Assembly: GCF_000383515.1 (NCBI RefSeq)
Contig: NZ_KB911488.1
Coordinates: 1 to 55,693 of the forward strand
DNA from: Mesomycoplasma hyorhinis ATCC 17981
GTDB taxonomy: Bacteria; Bacillota_I; Bacilli_A; Mycoplasmatales; Metamycoplasmataceae
Reading direction: 5' to 3'
Length of the DNA: 55,693 nt
Shown here: positions 45,657 through 55,693 of the stretch, in pieces
How the letters are laid out: each line of letters starts with the position of its first letter
How positions within the stretch are numbered: position 1 is the first letter of the stretch
Program-made: the position numbers and the translations under genes
The notes under the pieces: model-generated
What the model was told of the DNA's origin: nothing
Databases searched by the model: none
The model's input: the letters and a program-made list of their open reading frames with translations, nothing else

Positions 45657-47921
45657 CTATGATTTAGTTATTTTTTCAATGGATTTATGATTTTTTAAGA
45701 TAGTTTTTATTTTTTGTGTTTCTTCTAAATTAAAAAATTCAACATCAATTGTTTCACTTTCAACATTTAAAACAATTCCTTGCCCAAATTTGATGTGATG
45801 AACTAAATCTCCTTGATAAAAATCAGTATTTTCGCTTTTTGTATAGTTTAAATCACCTTTTAGGGTAATTCTACTAAAACTTAAAATTTGTTCAGATTTT
45901 ATCTTCATTTCAGAAACAAAGCAACTAATTGGTGTTGGTCGATAATTGTTTGTTTTACTTGCTGAAAGAAAATTAGATCTTGAATAAGAGATAAAAAGTC
46001 TTTCTTTAGCTCTAGTAATTGCAACAAAAGCTAGTCTTCTTTCTTCTTCTAAAAGTTCTTGATCATAGCTTTCTAAAGTCTTTTTAGTAGGAAAAACTCC
46101 TTCAGACATACCTATTAAAAAAACATTTTGAAATTCAAGTCCTTTAGCAGCGTGAATTGTCATTAGTGAAATTGAAGTATTTGCTTCATAATCGTTATCT
46201 AAATCTGAAGATAAAACACTATCATCTAAATAATCTCTTAGTTTTTTATTTGGTTTATGTTTTTGTCACACACGCAAAGAAGCGTAGAATTTTTCTAAAG
46301 TTTCTTGAGCTTCTTTTCTTTCGCCGGTTTCATGTTTAAATGAGCTAAGATAATCAATTTGTTGTAAAAATGCTTTTAAAAGTTCATCAAATTTTTTATG
46401 CCCTTGTTCAAATAGTTTGCGATATGCCTTGATGTATGAAAGTAGATGAGTAAGTTTTTTTTGATTTTCTTTTGAAAGTGGAATTTTATCCTCTTTATCA
46501 TTGACAAATTTAATTTTTTTACTATAAAAATCAATTAGAAAATCATAAAGATTTTTGTTATATTTTTCAGCTAAATAAGTTAATTTATTCAAAACTGTTG
46601 GACCAATTTTTTTTGAAGGAATATTAATTACTTGACTAAAAGCAACAACGTTTCCATCATTGATTACTCTTAAAAAATTAATTGCATCTCTGATTTCTTT
46701 TTTAGAATTAAATGAAGTATTTCCAACAATTTTATAAGCAATATTTTCTTTAAAAAGTTCATCTTCTAAGTGTTTGGCATAAAAGTGTTGTCTATATAAA
46801 ATAGCAATGTTTTTAAGTTGAACTTTATTTTTTCTTAGATTATTAATTTCGCTAATAACCCAAGAAAACTCAACATTTTGATTAGCAGCGTCAAAAAATT
46901 TAATTTCTAATTCTTGTTTGTCTTGATTTGAAACTAGATTCTTTTTGATTCTGTTTTTGTTATTGGAAATAAGAATATTTGCTGCATCTAGAATTGTTTG
47001 ACTAGATCTGTAGTTTCTATTTAATGTTATTGAAATTAAATTATCAAAGTCTTTTTCAAGATTTAAAATTAAATTAACATCTGCTCCTCTTCATGAATAA
47101 ATGGTTTGATCTGGATCACCAACAACTATTAATTTGGTTTTTTTTGAAATTAATAGTTTAACTATTTCATATTGTATTGAAGAGGTATCTTGAAATTCAT
47201 CAACTAAAACAAAGTCAAAAAAAGAAGATCATTTTTTGGCTATTTCTGGAATTTGAGTAAATAAGACTTTAACAAAGATTTGCAAATCATCAAAATCAAC
47301 TACGTTTGCTTTGTTCATGTAGTAAACATAGTTTTTGTAAATTTTAACAAGTTTTTTCTCTGTAGAATTTTGAGCATTGGCTTGAATTTGCTCAAAAGTC
47401 AGTTCCTTATTTTTTACATAACTTATAAAATCAATTGCTTTTCTAAAATTAGGGATTTCTTCATTTGATAAAGAAAATTGAAGCTTTTCGTATACATCTT
47501 TTAAAATTTTTTTCTGATCTCTTTCATCAATGATGTTAAAGTTTTTATCTAGATTTTCAAATTCTTTTATTTTTTTAAATTGTTGTGATTCAATTTTTAA
47601 AATTAAATTACATAGTGAGTGGAAAGTAAAAATTTTAGTTTCATTAGCATCAGCACCAATTACGTTTTTAACCCTTTCTTTCATCTCATTTGCAGCTTTA
47701 TTAGTAAAAGTAAGAGCTAAAATTTTTTTTGCCGTGGTTATTTTGGCAGCAATTAAATAAGCAATTTTTTTAGTTAAAACACTGGTTTTTCCGGTTCCAG
47801 CTCCGGCAATAATTCTCAAATGATGTTCATTTTCAAGCACTGCTGCTTTTTGATTAGTGTTTAGTCCACTAAGAATATCATTTTGCAGTTGAGAATTTTT
47901 ATCTAAGTTCATTTTGTTCAC
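45657..47921 (-). CDS. pcrA: ATP-dependent DNA helicase UvrD/PcrA
   Basis: A 754-residue superfamily 1 3'-5' helicase for repair and restart. Walker [10 protein letters not shown] (K45), [11 protein letters not shown] (motif Ia), VDFDDLQ, then motif [17 protein letters not shown] preceded by [17 protein letters not shown]-terminal Tudor-like piece ([17 protein letters not shown]) is present. Start is GTG 47921 or ATG 47912; GGAAAG is 8 nt before the ATG, so 47912 is equally likely. It overlaps the RDD gene. Confidence 0.95.
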
Positions 47922-48603
47922 TTTCCATTCATATAATTTTTTTAAAGCTAATTAGCTCTGGTTCAATTCTGTAAATTAAATCTTGGTTTTTGTCTTCTTT
48001 TTTATAGACTCAAACAGTTCTTGATTTGGAGAATAAATCATTTATACCAACTTTTTTTCTTCTTGCAATTGAGATAATTAAAACAAAACTTAATAGAGTA
48101 TTAATATTTGAAAATAAAATAGGTATAGAAATTAAAAATTGTTCTCATCAAATTCAATAATTAGAATCTGTTATTTTAATTGGGTTTTTAGAAGTGTTTG
48201 ATTGAACTAATTTCAAAGCGATTGAAGGGATCAAACAGCAAGCAGAGATTATAAATAATATAATTCAAATAAGTGTTGTCAGAGTTTCTTTTTTGATTTG
48301 CTGAATTAATCTTTGTTTAAATGTGTTAGCTGGTTCAAGAAAAACAATTTTGATTTTGCAAAATTTTTGACCAATCGTTTGGTTTTTGTTAAACAAAGGC
48401 AAGATTATTTTGAGTAAAAAAATAGTAACAATTATTAAAAAATATCAAAGATAGTATTTTCAGATAATAATGTTTTTTGTTACATCATCATTTACAAAAA
48501 CTGCATAAGATATTAAAATTATAAAAGCAAATATGATTACTAAATCTATAATTCCGCTCAAAAATCTAATCCAAAAGTTAGCTAGTTTATTTTGTGTTTG
48601 CAT
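47899..48603 (-). CDS. RDD family membrane protein
   Basis: 234 residues with about four membrane segments. RDD signature region FWIRFLSGIIDLVIIFAFI at the N terminus (Arg...Asp) and IGQKFCKIKIVFLEP. Role unknown; transport is suspected for the family. Its ATG overlaps the glycosyltransferase stop (TAATG) and its 3' end overlaps pcrA by about 20 nt. Confidence 0.8.
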
Positions 48604-49598
48604 TATAATTTTTTATGAATTTCTTTTCATTTATCTTGGTTTAAGTCTGATTTAATTAAAAAAGATTCTTCGTTATTTTCAAATAAGTAAAGATTAATGT
48701 TTTTGTTAAATTCCACTTTGCGCAATTTTTCTAAAAAACTAAAATATTTATCCATTAATAATTGTATTTGTGATTCTTTTCAAAGCATATGTTTGATTTT
48801 TTTAAAAAAATTACTTTTATGAAGGCCAAACATACTTGGAATAAATAATTCAAAGAAATACATTTTTGCATATTGGATCTCATTTGCAAATTTTCTTCTA
48901 TTTTGAAGCATATATTCTTGAATTTCACTTCAGTTTCTATTTAAAGTATAAAAACTAATTTTATCTACTTTAATATTTTTAATAGTTAAAAAAACTTGAT
49001 CTATAAACACATAAGTTTGTATATTTAATAAGATTTTATAAACTAAATTTAGTAAAAATTTTGAATTATTTTCTTTAATATTTGTGTTTTTAATTATGTT
49101 TAAAAAAGTATCTTTTTTAAAAAATTTATTAAAAAATAAAGGAAATGAATAAGCTATCACTTGTGGCTGACTTGGTAAGTTAAAAACTCGATTTTTCTTG
49201 ATTCTGTTTTTGGGCATTCATTGAAAATAAGTTTTTAATTTAGGTTTGAATTCAATAACATCACAATTAAATTTTTGTTTGTATTTTGAAAATAATTCAA
49301 CTAAATTGTTTTCAAAATCTAAAAAATCAGCAATGTAAACAAAATATTCACCAGATGAGAGCAAAACCATATCTAAAATTTGTTCAGATAGAATTTTGTT
49401 TTTGTCATTGATTAAAATAATTACTTGATTTTTGAAGGATTTTTTAAATTTATCTAAAGCAATTAGTTGTTGTTCTGAAGGTGAGTTTAAGCTAAGAACA
49501 AGTTCAAAATCTTTGTCAGTTTGTTTTACAAATTTTTCTAATATTTGTTCTAAATTTTGATTTTTATTATAAATAGGTAAAAAAATTGATAACATCAT
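48603..49598 (-). CDS. Family 2-like glycosyltransferase
   Basis: 331 residues. The N-terminal 110 residues resemble a GT-A fold: LSIFLPIYNKNQNLEQILEK, TDKDFELVLSLNS, and a GEYFVYIADFLDFE segment in the position of the DxD motif (DFLD). The C-terminal 200 residues are not typical. It may modify membrane glycolipid or capsule; the substrate is not evident. Starts at one of two adjacent ATGs (49598/49595), right after asnS. Confidence 0.75.
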
Positions 49599-49601
49599 AA
49601 A

Positions 49602-50942
49602 TTACATCATTAAGTTTTTATTGGTTCTTGGATATGGAATTGAATCTCTAATATTATCAACACCAGTTACATACATAATTAAACGTTCAAAACCTAAACC
49701 AAAACCAGCAGAGCTATAATTTCCAAATTTTCTAAGATCTAAATATCATTGTAAATCTTCTTGTTCCATATTTAAATCTTTTAGTCTTTGAAATAATTTG
49801 TCATATCTTACTTCTCTTTGTGATCCACCGATTAATTCACCAATTCCAGGAACTAGTAAGTCAAAAGCCGCTACTGTTTGTCCATCATCATTTTGGTGCA
49901 TATAAAATGCTTTAATTTCTTTTGGATAGTTAACAATTGCAACAGGTCCTTTTACTACTTCTTCAGCTAGAAATCTTTCGTGCTCTGTTTTTAAATCAGT
50001 GCCAAATTCAATGTCTTGAAATTCAAATTTTGCTTTATTTTTCTTTAGAATTTCAATAGCTTGTCTATATTCTAAAATTGTTAATTTGTTGTTGTAAAAT
50101 TGTTGTAATTTTTCAACTAAATTTGCATCAATATTTTTTTGGAAGTATTCAAACTCAGCAGGATGTTTTTTAATTGTGTTTTTAATAACAGTTTTTAAAA
50201 GCGAATCACCTAAATGAATAATGTCTTTTAGTTTATAAAAAGAAACTTCAGGTTCAATCATTCAAAATTCAGCAGCATGTTTTTTGGTATTAGATCTTTC
50301 AGCTCGAAATGTAGGCGCAAATGTATAAACCTTTTGAAAACCTAAAGCATAAGCTTCAGCATGTAGTTGCCCAGTTACCCCTAAAGTTGCTTTTTTGTTA
50401 AAAAAATCTTTTTCTTCATTATCAACAACAAAAGCTTCTCCAGCTCCTTCTCCATCATTTGAAGTAATAATAGGTGAAGAAAGGTATAAAAAGTCATGTT
50501 TTCTAAAATATTCATGAATTTCAAATGCCAAAGTTGATCTAATTCTCATCACAGCTCTAAAAAGCTTTGTTCTATGTCTAATATGTGGAATGCTTCTTAA
50601 AAATTCAGAAGACATTTCTTGATTTTGTATAGGAAATTCTGCATTTGAATGTGCCAAAATAGTAAGTTGAGAACAAAGAAGTTCACCTTTTTGCTGAGCT
50701 TGTGGTGTATATGCAAAAACACCTTTTACTTCAATAGCAGCACCTAGATTTAAAGTTTCAATTTGTTCAATGGTTGCTTTATCATTTTTTAAAACTAATT
50801 GCAGATTTTCAAAAGTTGAACCATCATTAATTTCTAAAAATTTAATTTTGGCATTTCCTCTTGAATTTGTAAGTCAGCCTTTAATACTAATGTTTTGTTG
50901 ATCGTGTTTCGCAGCGGATTTTAATAGTTGTTTTATATTCAT
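49602..50942 (-). CDS. asnS: Asparaginyl-tRNA synthetase
   Basis: A 446-residue class II synthetase. OB-fold anticodon domain ([20 protein letters not shown]), then motif 2 [21 protein letters not shown] and motif 3 [15 protein letters not shown]. The HAAEFWM...E form distinguishes AsnRS from AspRS. GGAG lies 7 nt before the ATG. The stop falls 4 nt before the next gene. Confidence 0.97.
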
Positions 50943-50988
50943 GTATATGCTCCAAAATAATATTGTTTATTTAAATAAATTACTTAAA

Positions 50989-50994
50989 ATTATA
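50989..50994 (-). promoter_or_regulatory. -10 box for asnS
   Basis: TATAAT on the minus strand, 47 nt upstream of the asnS ATG. The leader contains the palindrome TTTATTTAAATAAA (50966-50979). Confidence 0.5.
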
Positions 50995-51080
50995 CAACAA
51001 ACAAGCCTATTTTAAAACAGAGTGATAGTGAAATTGATTATTTATAAAATTTATTTTTTTAATAACTTTTTTAGCAAATA

Positions 51081-51089
51081 TGGTATTAT
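51081..51089 (+). promoter_or_regulatory. Extended -10 promoter of rplKA
   Basis: TGGTATTAT, giving a leader of about 70 nt that includes the hairpin described next. Confidence 0.5.
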
Positions 51090-51106
51090 TTAAAAGCATT
51101 TATTGC

Positions 51107-51144
51107 CTCTAGTGGAAGAAAAATTTCGATAGTACCACCAAGAG
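51107..51144 (+). promoter_or_regulatory. rplK leader hairpin, possible L1 control site
   Basis: CTCT-A-GTGG pairs with CCAC-CA-AGAG: two 4-bp helices with an asymmetric 1/2-nt internal loop, the general shape of L1-binding sites on L11-L1 mRNAs. Position just before rplK supports feedback control by L1. Inferred by eye. Confidence 0.45.
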
Positions 51145-51167
51145 AACTTATGAAAGGATGCTCGAAA

Positions 51168-51620
51168 ATGGCAAAAAAAGAAGTAGTAAGAGTTGCTAAA
51201 CTTCAATTTAACGCTGGTCAAGCCAAACCAGGTCCTGCTTTAGCTGGACTTGGAATTGTTATGCCAGAATTTACAAGACAATTCAATGATGCAACAAGAG
51301 ATAGAGGAAGTGAACCAGTTCCTGTTGCTATTACAATTTACAAAGACAAAAGCTTTGATTTTAAATTATTTACTTCACCTGCTTCATACAAAATTAAGCA
51401 ATTAGCTAAGATTGAATCAGGTTCTTCAAACTCTAAAACTACTAAAGTAGCAAAATTAACATTAGAACAATTAAGAGAAATTGCACAGTATAAATTAGTT
51501 GATTTAAATACCAAAAATCTTGAAAAAGCAATGTTTACAATTTATGGAACTGCAAAACAAATGGGCGTAGAAGTTGAAGGATGAGATGAATTTGTAAAAC
51601 AACAGAAAGAGGCTAAATAA
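51168..51620 (+). CDS. rplK: 50S ribosomal protein L11
   Basis: 150 residues, slightly longer than usual. QFNAGQAKPGPALAGLGIVMPEF is the conserved N-terminal domain with the Pro-rich hinge; EFTRQFNDATRDRGSEPVPV follows. Start ATG 51168 is preferred over an upstream in-frame ATG at 51150 because AAAGGA is placed correctly and L11 proteins start MAKK. The stop overlaps rplA (TAATG). Confidence 0.97.
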
Positions 51621-52312
51621 TGAAAAAAATAGGAAAAAAACTTGCTGAAGTAAATAAATTAGTCGATAAAAACAAATTCTATACTTTAGAAGAAGCTATG
51701 GAATTAGTGAAAAAAACTTCTTATACAAAATTTGATGCTTCAGTTGATTTAGCTTTTAGATTAAATCTTGATACTAGAAAAGCAGATCAACAATTAAGAG
51801 GTAGCGTTGTTTTACCACATGGTACAGGAAAATCAATTAGAGTATTAGTTGCTACAGATTCAAGTGAATTAGCAGAAAAAGCAAAAGCTGCAGGTGCTGA
51901 TTTAGTTTATACAACTCAAGAATTAGAACACGCTTTAAAAATTGACCAATTTGATTTTGATGTTATTGTAGTTGAGCCAAAATTGATGCCTGTTTTAGGA
52001 AAATATGGTAAAAAATTAGGACCAAAAGGTTTAATGCCAAATCCAAAAACCGGAACTGTTACTCCAACACCTGATAAAGCAGTTTTAGAACTTAAAAAAG
52101 GTAAAGCAAATTATAGAGCTGATAAATACGGAATTGTTCACTCTTTAATCGGAAAAGTTTCAATGCAAACAAATGCATTAGTTGATAATGCTCAAACTTT
52201 AATTACATTAATTAAAAAATTAAAACCAAGCGTTGTTAAAGGTACATATATTAAAAATCTTACTGTATCTGCTTCAATGGGACCTTCTATTAAAATTAAA
52301 TTAGAAGTGTAG
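51620..52312 (+). CDS. rplA: 50S ribosomal protein L1
   Basis: 230 residues. Diagnostic segments: FDASVDLAFRLNLDTRKADQ, LRGSVVLPHGTGK, LGPKGLMPNPKTGTVT and the closing TVSASMGPSIKI. It builds the mobile L1 stalk and may repress its own operon. A strong terminator follows. Confidence 0.98.
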   Translation: MKKIGKKLAEVNKLVDKNKFYTLEEAMELVKKTSYTKFDASVDLAFRLNLDTRKADQQLRGSVVLPHGTGKSIRVLVATDSSELAEKAKAAGADLVYTTQELEHALKIDQFDFDVIVVEPKLMPVLGKYGKKLGPKGLMPNPKTGTVTPTPDKAVLELKKGKANYRADKYGIVHSLIGKVSMQTNALVDNAQTLITLIKKLKPSVVKGTYIKNLTVSASMGPSIKIKLEV

Positions 52313-52323
52313 TTATTTAATCC

Positions 52324-52355
52324 AAAAAATAAGAGCTCATACTCTTATTTTTTTA
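52324..52355. terminator. Terminator after rplA
   Basis: AAAAAATAAGAG / CTCTTATTTTTT with loop CTCATA. Confidence 0.88.
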
Positions 52356-52421
52356 TTTATTTAATTTAAATATTTATAAATTAACAAACTGTATTATCAT
52401 TTAAGAAATATAAAGGAAAAA

Positions 52422-54059
52422 ATGTCTAAATTTATTTTTGTAACAGGTGGAGTACTTTCAGGTATTGGAAAAGGAATTGTTGTTTCATCTTTAGGAAATC
52501 TTTTAAAATATCGTGGTTATTCTGTTTTTATTATTAAACTTGATCCATATTTAAATGTTGATCCAGGAGTTTTATCACCTTATGAACATGGTGAAGTGTA
52601 TGTAACTGAAGATGGAGGAGAAACTGATCTTGATTTGGGTCATTATGAAAGATTCACAGATGAAAATTTTTCAAAAGATTCTAACTACACATCAGGAAAA
52701 ATTCTTTCTAAAATCCTTGAAAAAGAAAGACAAGGTTTTTATAATGGAAAAACTTTGCAATATATTCCACATGTTAGCGATGAAATAATTAATATCTTAA
52801 AAAATGTTGAAAAAAAATATAACACTGACTTTGTTTTAGTTGAAATAGGTGGAACTGTTGGTGATATTGAATCTAATCTCTTTTTATATGCAATTTCACA
52901 AATGGGTTATGAATCTGATTTTGAAAATTCTTATTATGTTCATTTAACTTATGTACCATTTTTAGAAACTTCTCAAGATTTTAAAACCAAACCAACACAA
53001 TTTTCAGTTTCTAAATTACATGCAATGGGTATTCGCCCTAATATGATTTTTTTAAGAACTCATAAAGAATTAAACAAAGAAACAGCAATGAAAGTAGCAA
53101 AAGCTTCACTTTTACCAATTCAAAATGTTGTTTCCATTCCTGATCTTAAAAATGTTTACGAAATTCCTTTATATTTTGAAGAAAAACAAGTTGTTCAATC
53201 GATTTTAGATTATTTTAAATTAGAGCAAAGACCTGCTGATTTAACTAAATGAGAAGAATTTGAAAGTCTTTATAATGCTAAAAAAGAAGAAACTCTTAAA
53301 ATCATGATGCTTGGAAAATACACAGAGTTTGTTGATGCTTACAAATCCATTGTTGAAGCATTAAGAATTTGTGCTGTGTATAACAAACTAGAAGTTGATC
53401 TTAAATTTTTAGATACAACAACAAGTGCAAAAAAACAAGAACTTAATTTAGAAAATTTAAAAACAGCTGATGGAGTTGTAATTTTACCAGGTTTTGGAAA
53501 ACGTGGTTTTGAAAATAAAGTAAGAGCTGCTGCTTTTACAAAAGAACATAATATTCCGACTTTTGGAATTTGTTTAGGTATGCAAGCAATGACTGTTGCA
53601 CAAGCAAGACACAAAGGAATAATCAATGCTAATTCTAAAGAATTTGCTTCAGACAAAGATGAAGTATATGTTTTAGATTTTAATACTAAAAATGGTGATA
53701 AATTACAAATAGGTGGAACTCTTCGTCTTGGAGCTTCTGAAGTTGAATTTAAAAAAGATTCCTTAATTGCTAAAATTTACAAAACAGATAAAACAACAGA
53801 AAGACATAGACACAGATACGAAGTTGTTAAAGAATTTGTTCCTATTTTAGAAGATGAAAGATTTGTTTTCTCAGCAAAACATCCACAAAGTGAATTAATT
53901 GAAGCTTGCGAAGATCCACAACATAATTTCTACATTGGAGTTCAGTATCATCCTGAATTTTTGGCCAGACCTTTGAGACCTCATCCATTATTTGATAGTT
54001 TTTTAAAAGCAGCTTTAAAATACAAACACTCTAAAAAAGAAGCTAAATTAAACAATTAA
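52422..54059 (+). CDS. pyrG: CTP synthase
   Basis: 545 residues. The synthetase half begins KFIFVTGGVLSGIGKGI, with EHGEVYVTEDGGETDLDLG; the glutaminase half has the nucleophile Cys in GICLGMQ and the His-Glu dyad in YHPEF. It makes CTP from UTP and glutamine; no leader G-run as in Bacillus pyrG regulation is seen. AAAGGA ribosome site. Confidence 0.98.
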
Positions 54060-54361
54060 CTTATAAATTATTTTATTAATATAGTCTTAAATATCTTATA
54101 GAGTTTTGAAATTACAAAAATAATTTCAAAACTTTTTTATTCTTAATTTATTCTTTTTTTAAATATAAATGATTTATTACAATTTTAATTTATAATTTTT
54201 AAACTATTTAAAAAGCATTTTAAATTTATTATTATTTTAATAATAAGTTTTTTTAAACTAATTTATCTTTATTTGTGATTATGCTTTAAAATAAATTAAG
54301 TATTGTAAATTTTTAAACTAATTTTATAAATAAATCAATAAAAGAAAGTGGGATTTATTAT
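54060..54361. other. Intergenic with terminator
   Basis: About 300 nt. The pyrG terminator (54102-54133, AGTTTTGAAATTA / TAATTTCAAAACT) is followed by very A+T-rich DNA without a gene. GAAAGTGGGA just before the next ATG may be its ribosome site. Confidence 0.6.
54102..54139 (+). terminator. Terminator after pyrG
   Basis: A 13-bp perfect stem with loop CAAAAA and a T6 tract. Confidence 0.9.
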
Positions 54362-54796
54362 ATGAATATAGAATTGTGAAAAAATCAAGCTAATTCAATC
54401 AATGTGTTTTTCGAAGCTGCACCTATTATTTTAATTATCTTTATAGTTTTTTCAATTTTACTTAATATTTTCTATTGATGATTAGCTAAATCTAATAAAG
54501 TTATAGTTTTAAAAAATCATAAGAAATTAGAGTTTAATAAATTCAAGTTCAAACATTATTTTATTAGCTTATCTATTTGTATTAGTGTTCTTTTTATTAT
54601 TATTTTTGTTTATTTTTGAATTTGATATTTTCACATTTCTAATTGATGAAATTGAGGAAAAGAATCTGGATTTATTAGTTTAAATAGTAAAAAAATAACC
54701 ACATTTACAAAAGAATTTAATACAGAAGAAAATATTAAATGACTAAATTCAATTAAATGATGATTTAATTCTTGACAAAATTGAAAATTTAGTTAG
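54362..54796 (+). CDS. Small two-span membrane protein, unknown
   Basis: 144 residues with two membrane helices (about 20-42 and 64-90) and a C terminus very rich in Trp (all UGA). UGA codons hide it from a standard-code search. No family recognised. Followed by its own terminator and a second small membrane protein; both lie next to the IS end. Confidence 0.6.
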
Positions 54797-54824
54797 TATT
54801 ATTTTTGATGAACAAAAAAAGTAA

Positions 54825-54855
54825 AAAATCCTTCATTTTTGAAGGATTTTCTTTA
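54825..54855. terminator. Terminator
   Basis: AAAATCCTTCA / TGAAGGATTTT with a TTTT loop. Confidence 0.85.
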
Positions 54856-54999
54856 ATAAATATTTCGATAGTAGAAAAATTTTTGTTTTTTTAATAATAA
54901 TTTAAAATTTTTAATAGTTTATAGAAAGCAATGTATATTTATTCTATATTCTATAGCTTTTAAGTTATTTAATATTAAAAAATTAATGAAAGGAACAAT

Positions 55000-55374
55000 A
55001 TGATTTCAGATACACTACAAAAAATTAAATTACCTGATATTTCTGATATATCAAATCTTGCCTTTTTTATACCAGGAATTGCTGCTTTGGTTATTGCAGC
55101 AGTAGTTTTATCTTTTACAATTAGATTTTATATAAAACATAACGGAGCAATTCAATTTACTGTATTTATGGTCTTGATTTTTGTTAGTTTAGTACTGTTT
55201 ATTATTTCAATAGCTTTACTTGTTGCTGGAGGTGCAATAATAGGTTATGAAAAAGCAAAACCTGTACTAGAGCAAAGAATAGAAGTTGAAAAGGAAAAAA
55301 TTCTTGAAGAAATTCAAAGAATAATTAATGAAAAAACTAAAGGTACTATTGTAATTAACCCACCTACTCATTAA
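55000..55374 (+). CDS. Small membrane protein, unknown
   Basis: 124 residues with two hydrophobic helices (about 22-44 and 52-80), then a charged coiled-coil-like tail (about 85-112) ending in INPPTH. AAAGGA ribosome site 7 nt before the ATG. No known family; terminator follows. Confidence 0.75.
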   Translation: MISDTLQKIKLPDISDISNLAFFIPGIAALVIAAVVLSFTIRFYIKHNGAIQFTVFMVLIFVSLVLFIISIALLVAGGAIIGYEKAKPVLEQRIEVEKEKILEEIQRIINEKTKGTIVINPPTH

Positions 55375-55386
55375 TAAAAGTATTGT

Positions 55387-55416
55387 AAAAAACCTGGTAA
55401 AACAACAGGTTTTTTA
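55387..55416. terminator. Terminator
   Basis: AAAAAACCTG / CAGGTTTTTT. Confidence 0.88.
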
Positions 55417-55572
55417 TTTAAAATAAATTAATTAATTCTAAAAATTATTCATTATTTTTTTACAGTTAATAAGATAAAAAACTTTATTTAATTTGTATGT
55501 TTGTTATATAAAAAATTAAATATCAATGTTTGTATAAAATAATTAAAATTAAAATATGTAAAATGTGAGCAG

Positions 55573-55609
55573 ATCCCCTTTTCTTAGAAAAATAGAAAAG
55601 GGGATTTTT
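55573..55609 (+). terminator. Hairpin shielding the transposase gene
   Basis: An 11-bp stem ATCCCCTTTTC / GAAAAGGGGAT with an 11-nt loop and T6, ending just before the transposase ATG. It would stop read-through from outside and may hide the ribosome site. Confidence 0.75.
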
Positions 55610-55610
55610 T

Positions 55611-55693
55611 ATGAAATATTCATTAGAATTTAAATTAGAATGTGTAAAAAAATACAAAAAAGGAATTGAAATTAAAAAGCCTGATTTTGCTAA
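55611..55693 (+). CDS. IS3-family transposase OrfA, N-terminal fragment
   Basis: 27 codons before the window edge: starts MKYSLEFKLECVKKYKKG, the classical opening of the helix-turn-helix OrfA of IS3-type elements (YS.EFK...V..Y..G). The rest is outside the window. Confidence 0.72.
   Translation, partial: MKYSLEFKLECVKKYKKGIEIKKPDFA

Larger units (their letters stand above)
55564..55693 (+). mobile_element. Left end of an IS3-family insertion sequence (cut by window)
   Basis: The window closes inside a transposase-like gene preceded by a strong hairpin. The exact inverted-repeat boundary cannot be set because the right end is missing; a start near 55564 (TGTGAGCAG) is a guess. Mycoplasma elements such as IS1138 are of this family. 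Confidence 0.55.

Noticed and set aside
53339-53656. Minus-strand frame of 105 codons
   Set aside because: It is antisense to the pyrG glutaminase domain and has no ribosome site or recognisable motif.
54134-54361. Possible small RNA or tRNA in the gap after pyrG
   Set aside because: No cloverleaf, no G+C-rich block and no promoter-hairpin-T tract combination was found; no tRNA or rRNA gene is visible in the window.
1-55693. Many genes apparently split by stop codons
   Set aside because: Most breaks are UGA codons at positions expected for Trp; with code 4 the genes are intact. Only TAA/TAG stops and true frame changes (nagA, ParB-like gene, 14.7-kb gene) were called as damage.

Overview
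This window is from a wall-less bacterium of the Mollicutes. It is about three-quarters A+T. In nearly every protein-coding gene in-frame UGA must be read as tryptophan (genetic code 4); with that reading the short open frames merge into full-length, recognisable proteins. Prolipoproteins, DUF1410-type surface repeats, a UU173-family protein, glycerophosphodiester catabolism and an IS3-type element point to a Hominis-group Mycoplasma/Mycoplasmopsis. I cannot fix the species without a search.

Layout. 1-2.3 kb: a fructose-type PTS permease on the minus strand, divergent from leuS. 4.8-14.7 kb: a tight plus-strand gene string with many overlapping ends: gdpP, rplI, dnaB, a CorC/TlyC protein, a NERD protein, a YgjP-like metalloprotein, cysS, rlmB and a SigH-like sigma factor, then a new promoter for rpmG-secE-nusG. 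The order cysS-rlmB-sigH-rpmG-secE-nusG is the Bacillus arrangement, except that rplK-rplA sit 36 kb away (51.2 kb). 14.7-16.6 kb: decayed DNA with an unidentified pseudogene and a broken nagA. 16.9-21 kb: an HNH protein, ymdB and gyrB. 21-24.6 kb: a 1044-residue surface protein and a gene-free decayed stretch. 24.6-31.8 kb: Na/Pi cotransporter, lipoprotein, metK, a ParB-domain gene in three broken pieces, a nuclease lipoprotein and smpB. 32-41.4 kb: a P-type cation ATPase, a lipoprotein joined to glpO, a UU173-family protein, and an MFS transporter overlapping glpQ. 41.4-50.9 kb (minus): ruvAB, degV, a membrane protein with an EAL-like tail, pcrA, an RDD protein, a glycosyltransferase and asnS. 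51-55.7 kb: rplKA, pyrG, two small membrane proteins and the left end of an IS3-family element cut by the window edge.

How the genes work together. The MFS transporter, GlpQ and GlpO form the glycerophosphodiester-to-glycerol-3-phosphate-to-H2O2 route known from pathogenic mycoplasmas; the fructose PTS supplies a second carbon source. A decayed nagA suggests lost amino-sugar use. The secreted nuclease and surface lipoproteins fit a nucleotide-scavenging, host-associated parasite. The least ordinary items are the SigH-like gene with a T7 tract at its start, the divergent metK/ParB promoters whose -10 boxes share one palindrome, the structured metK leader, a hairpin between the Shine-Dalgarno and AUG of degV, a nuclease lipoprotein with no ordinary start codon, and the degenerate EAL-like protein.
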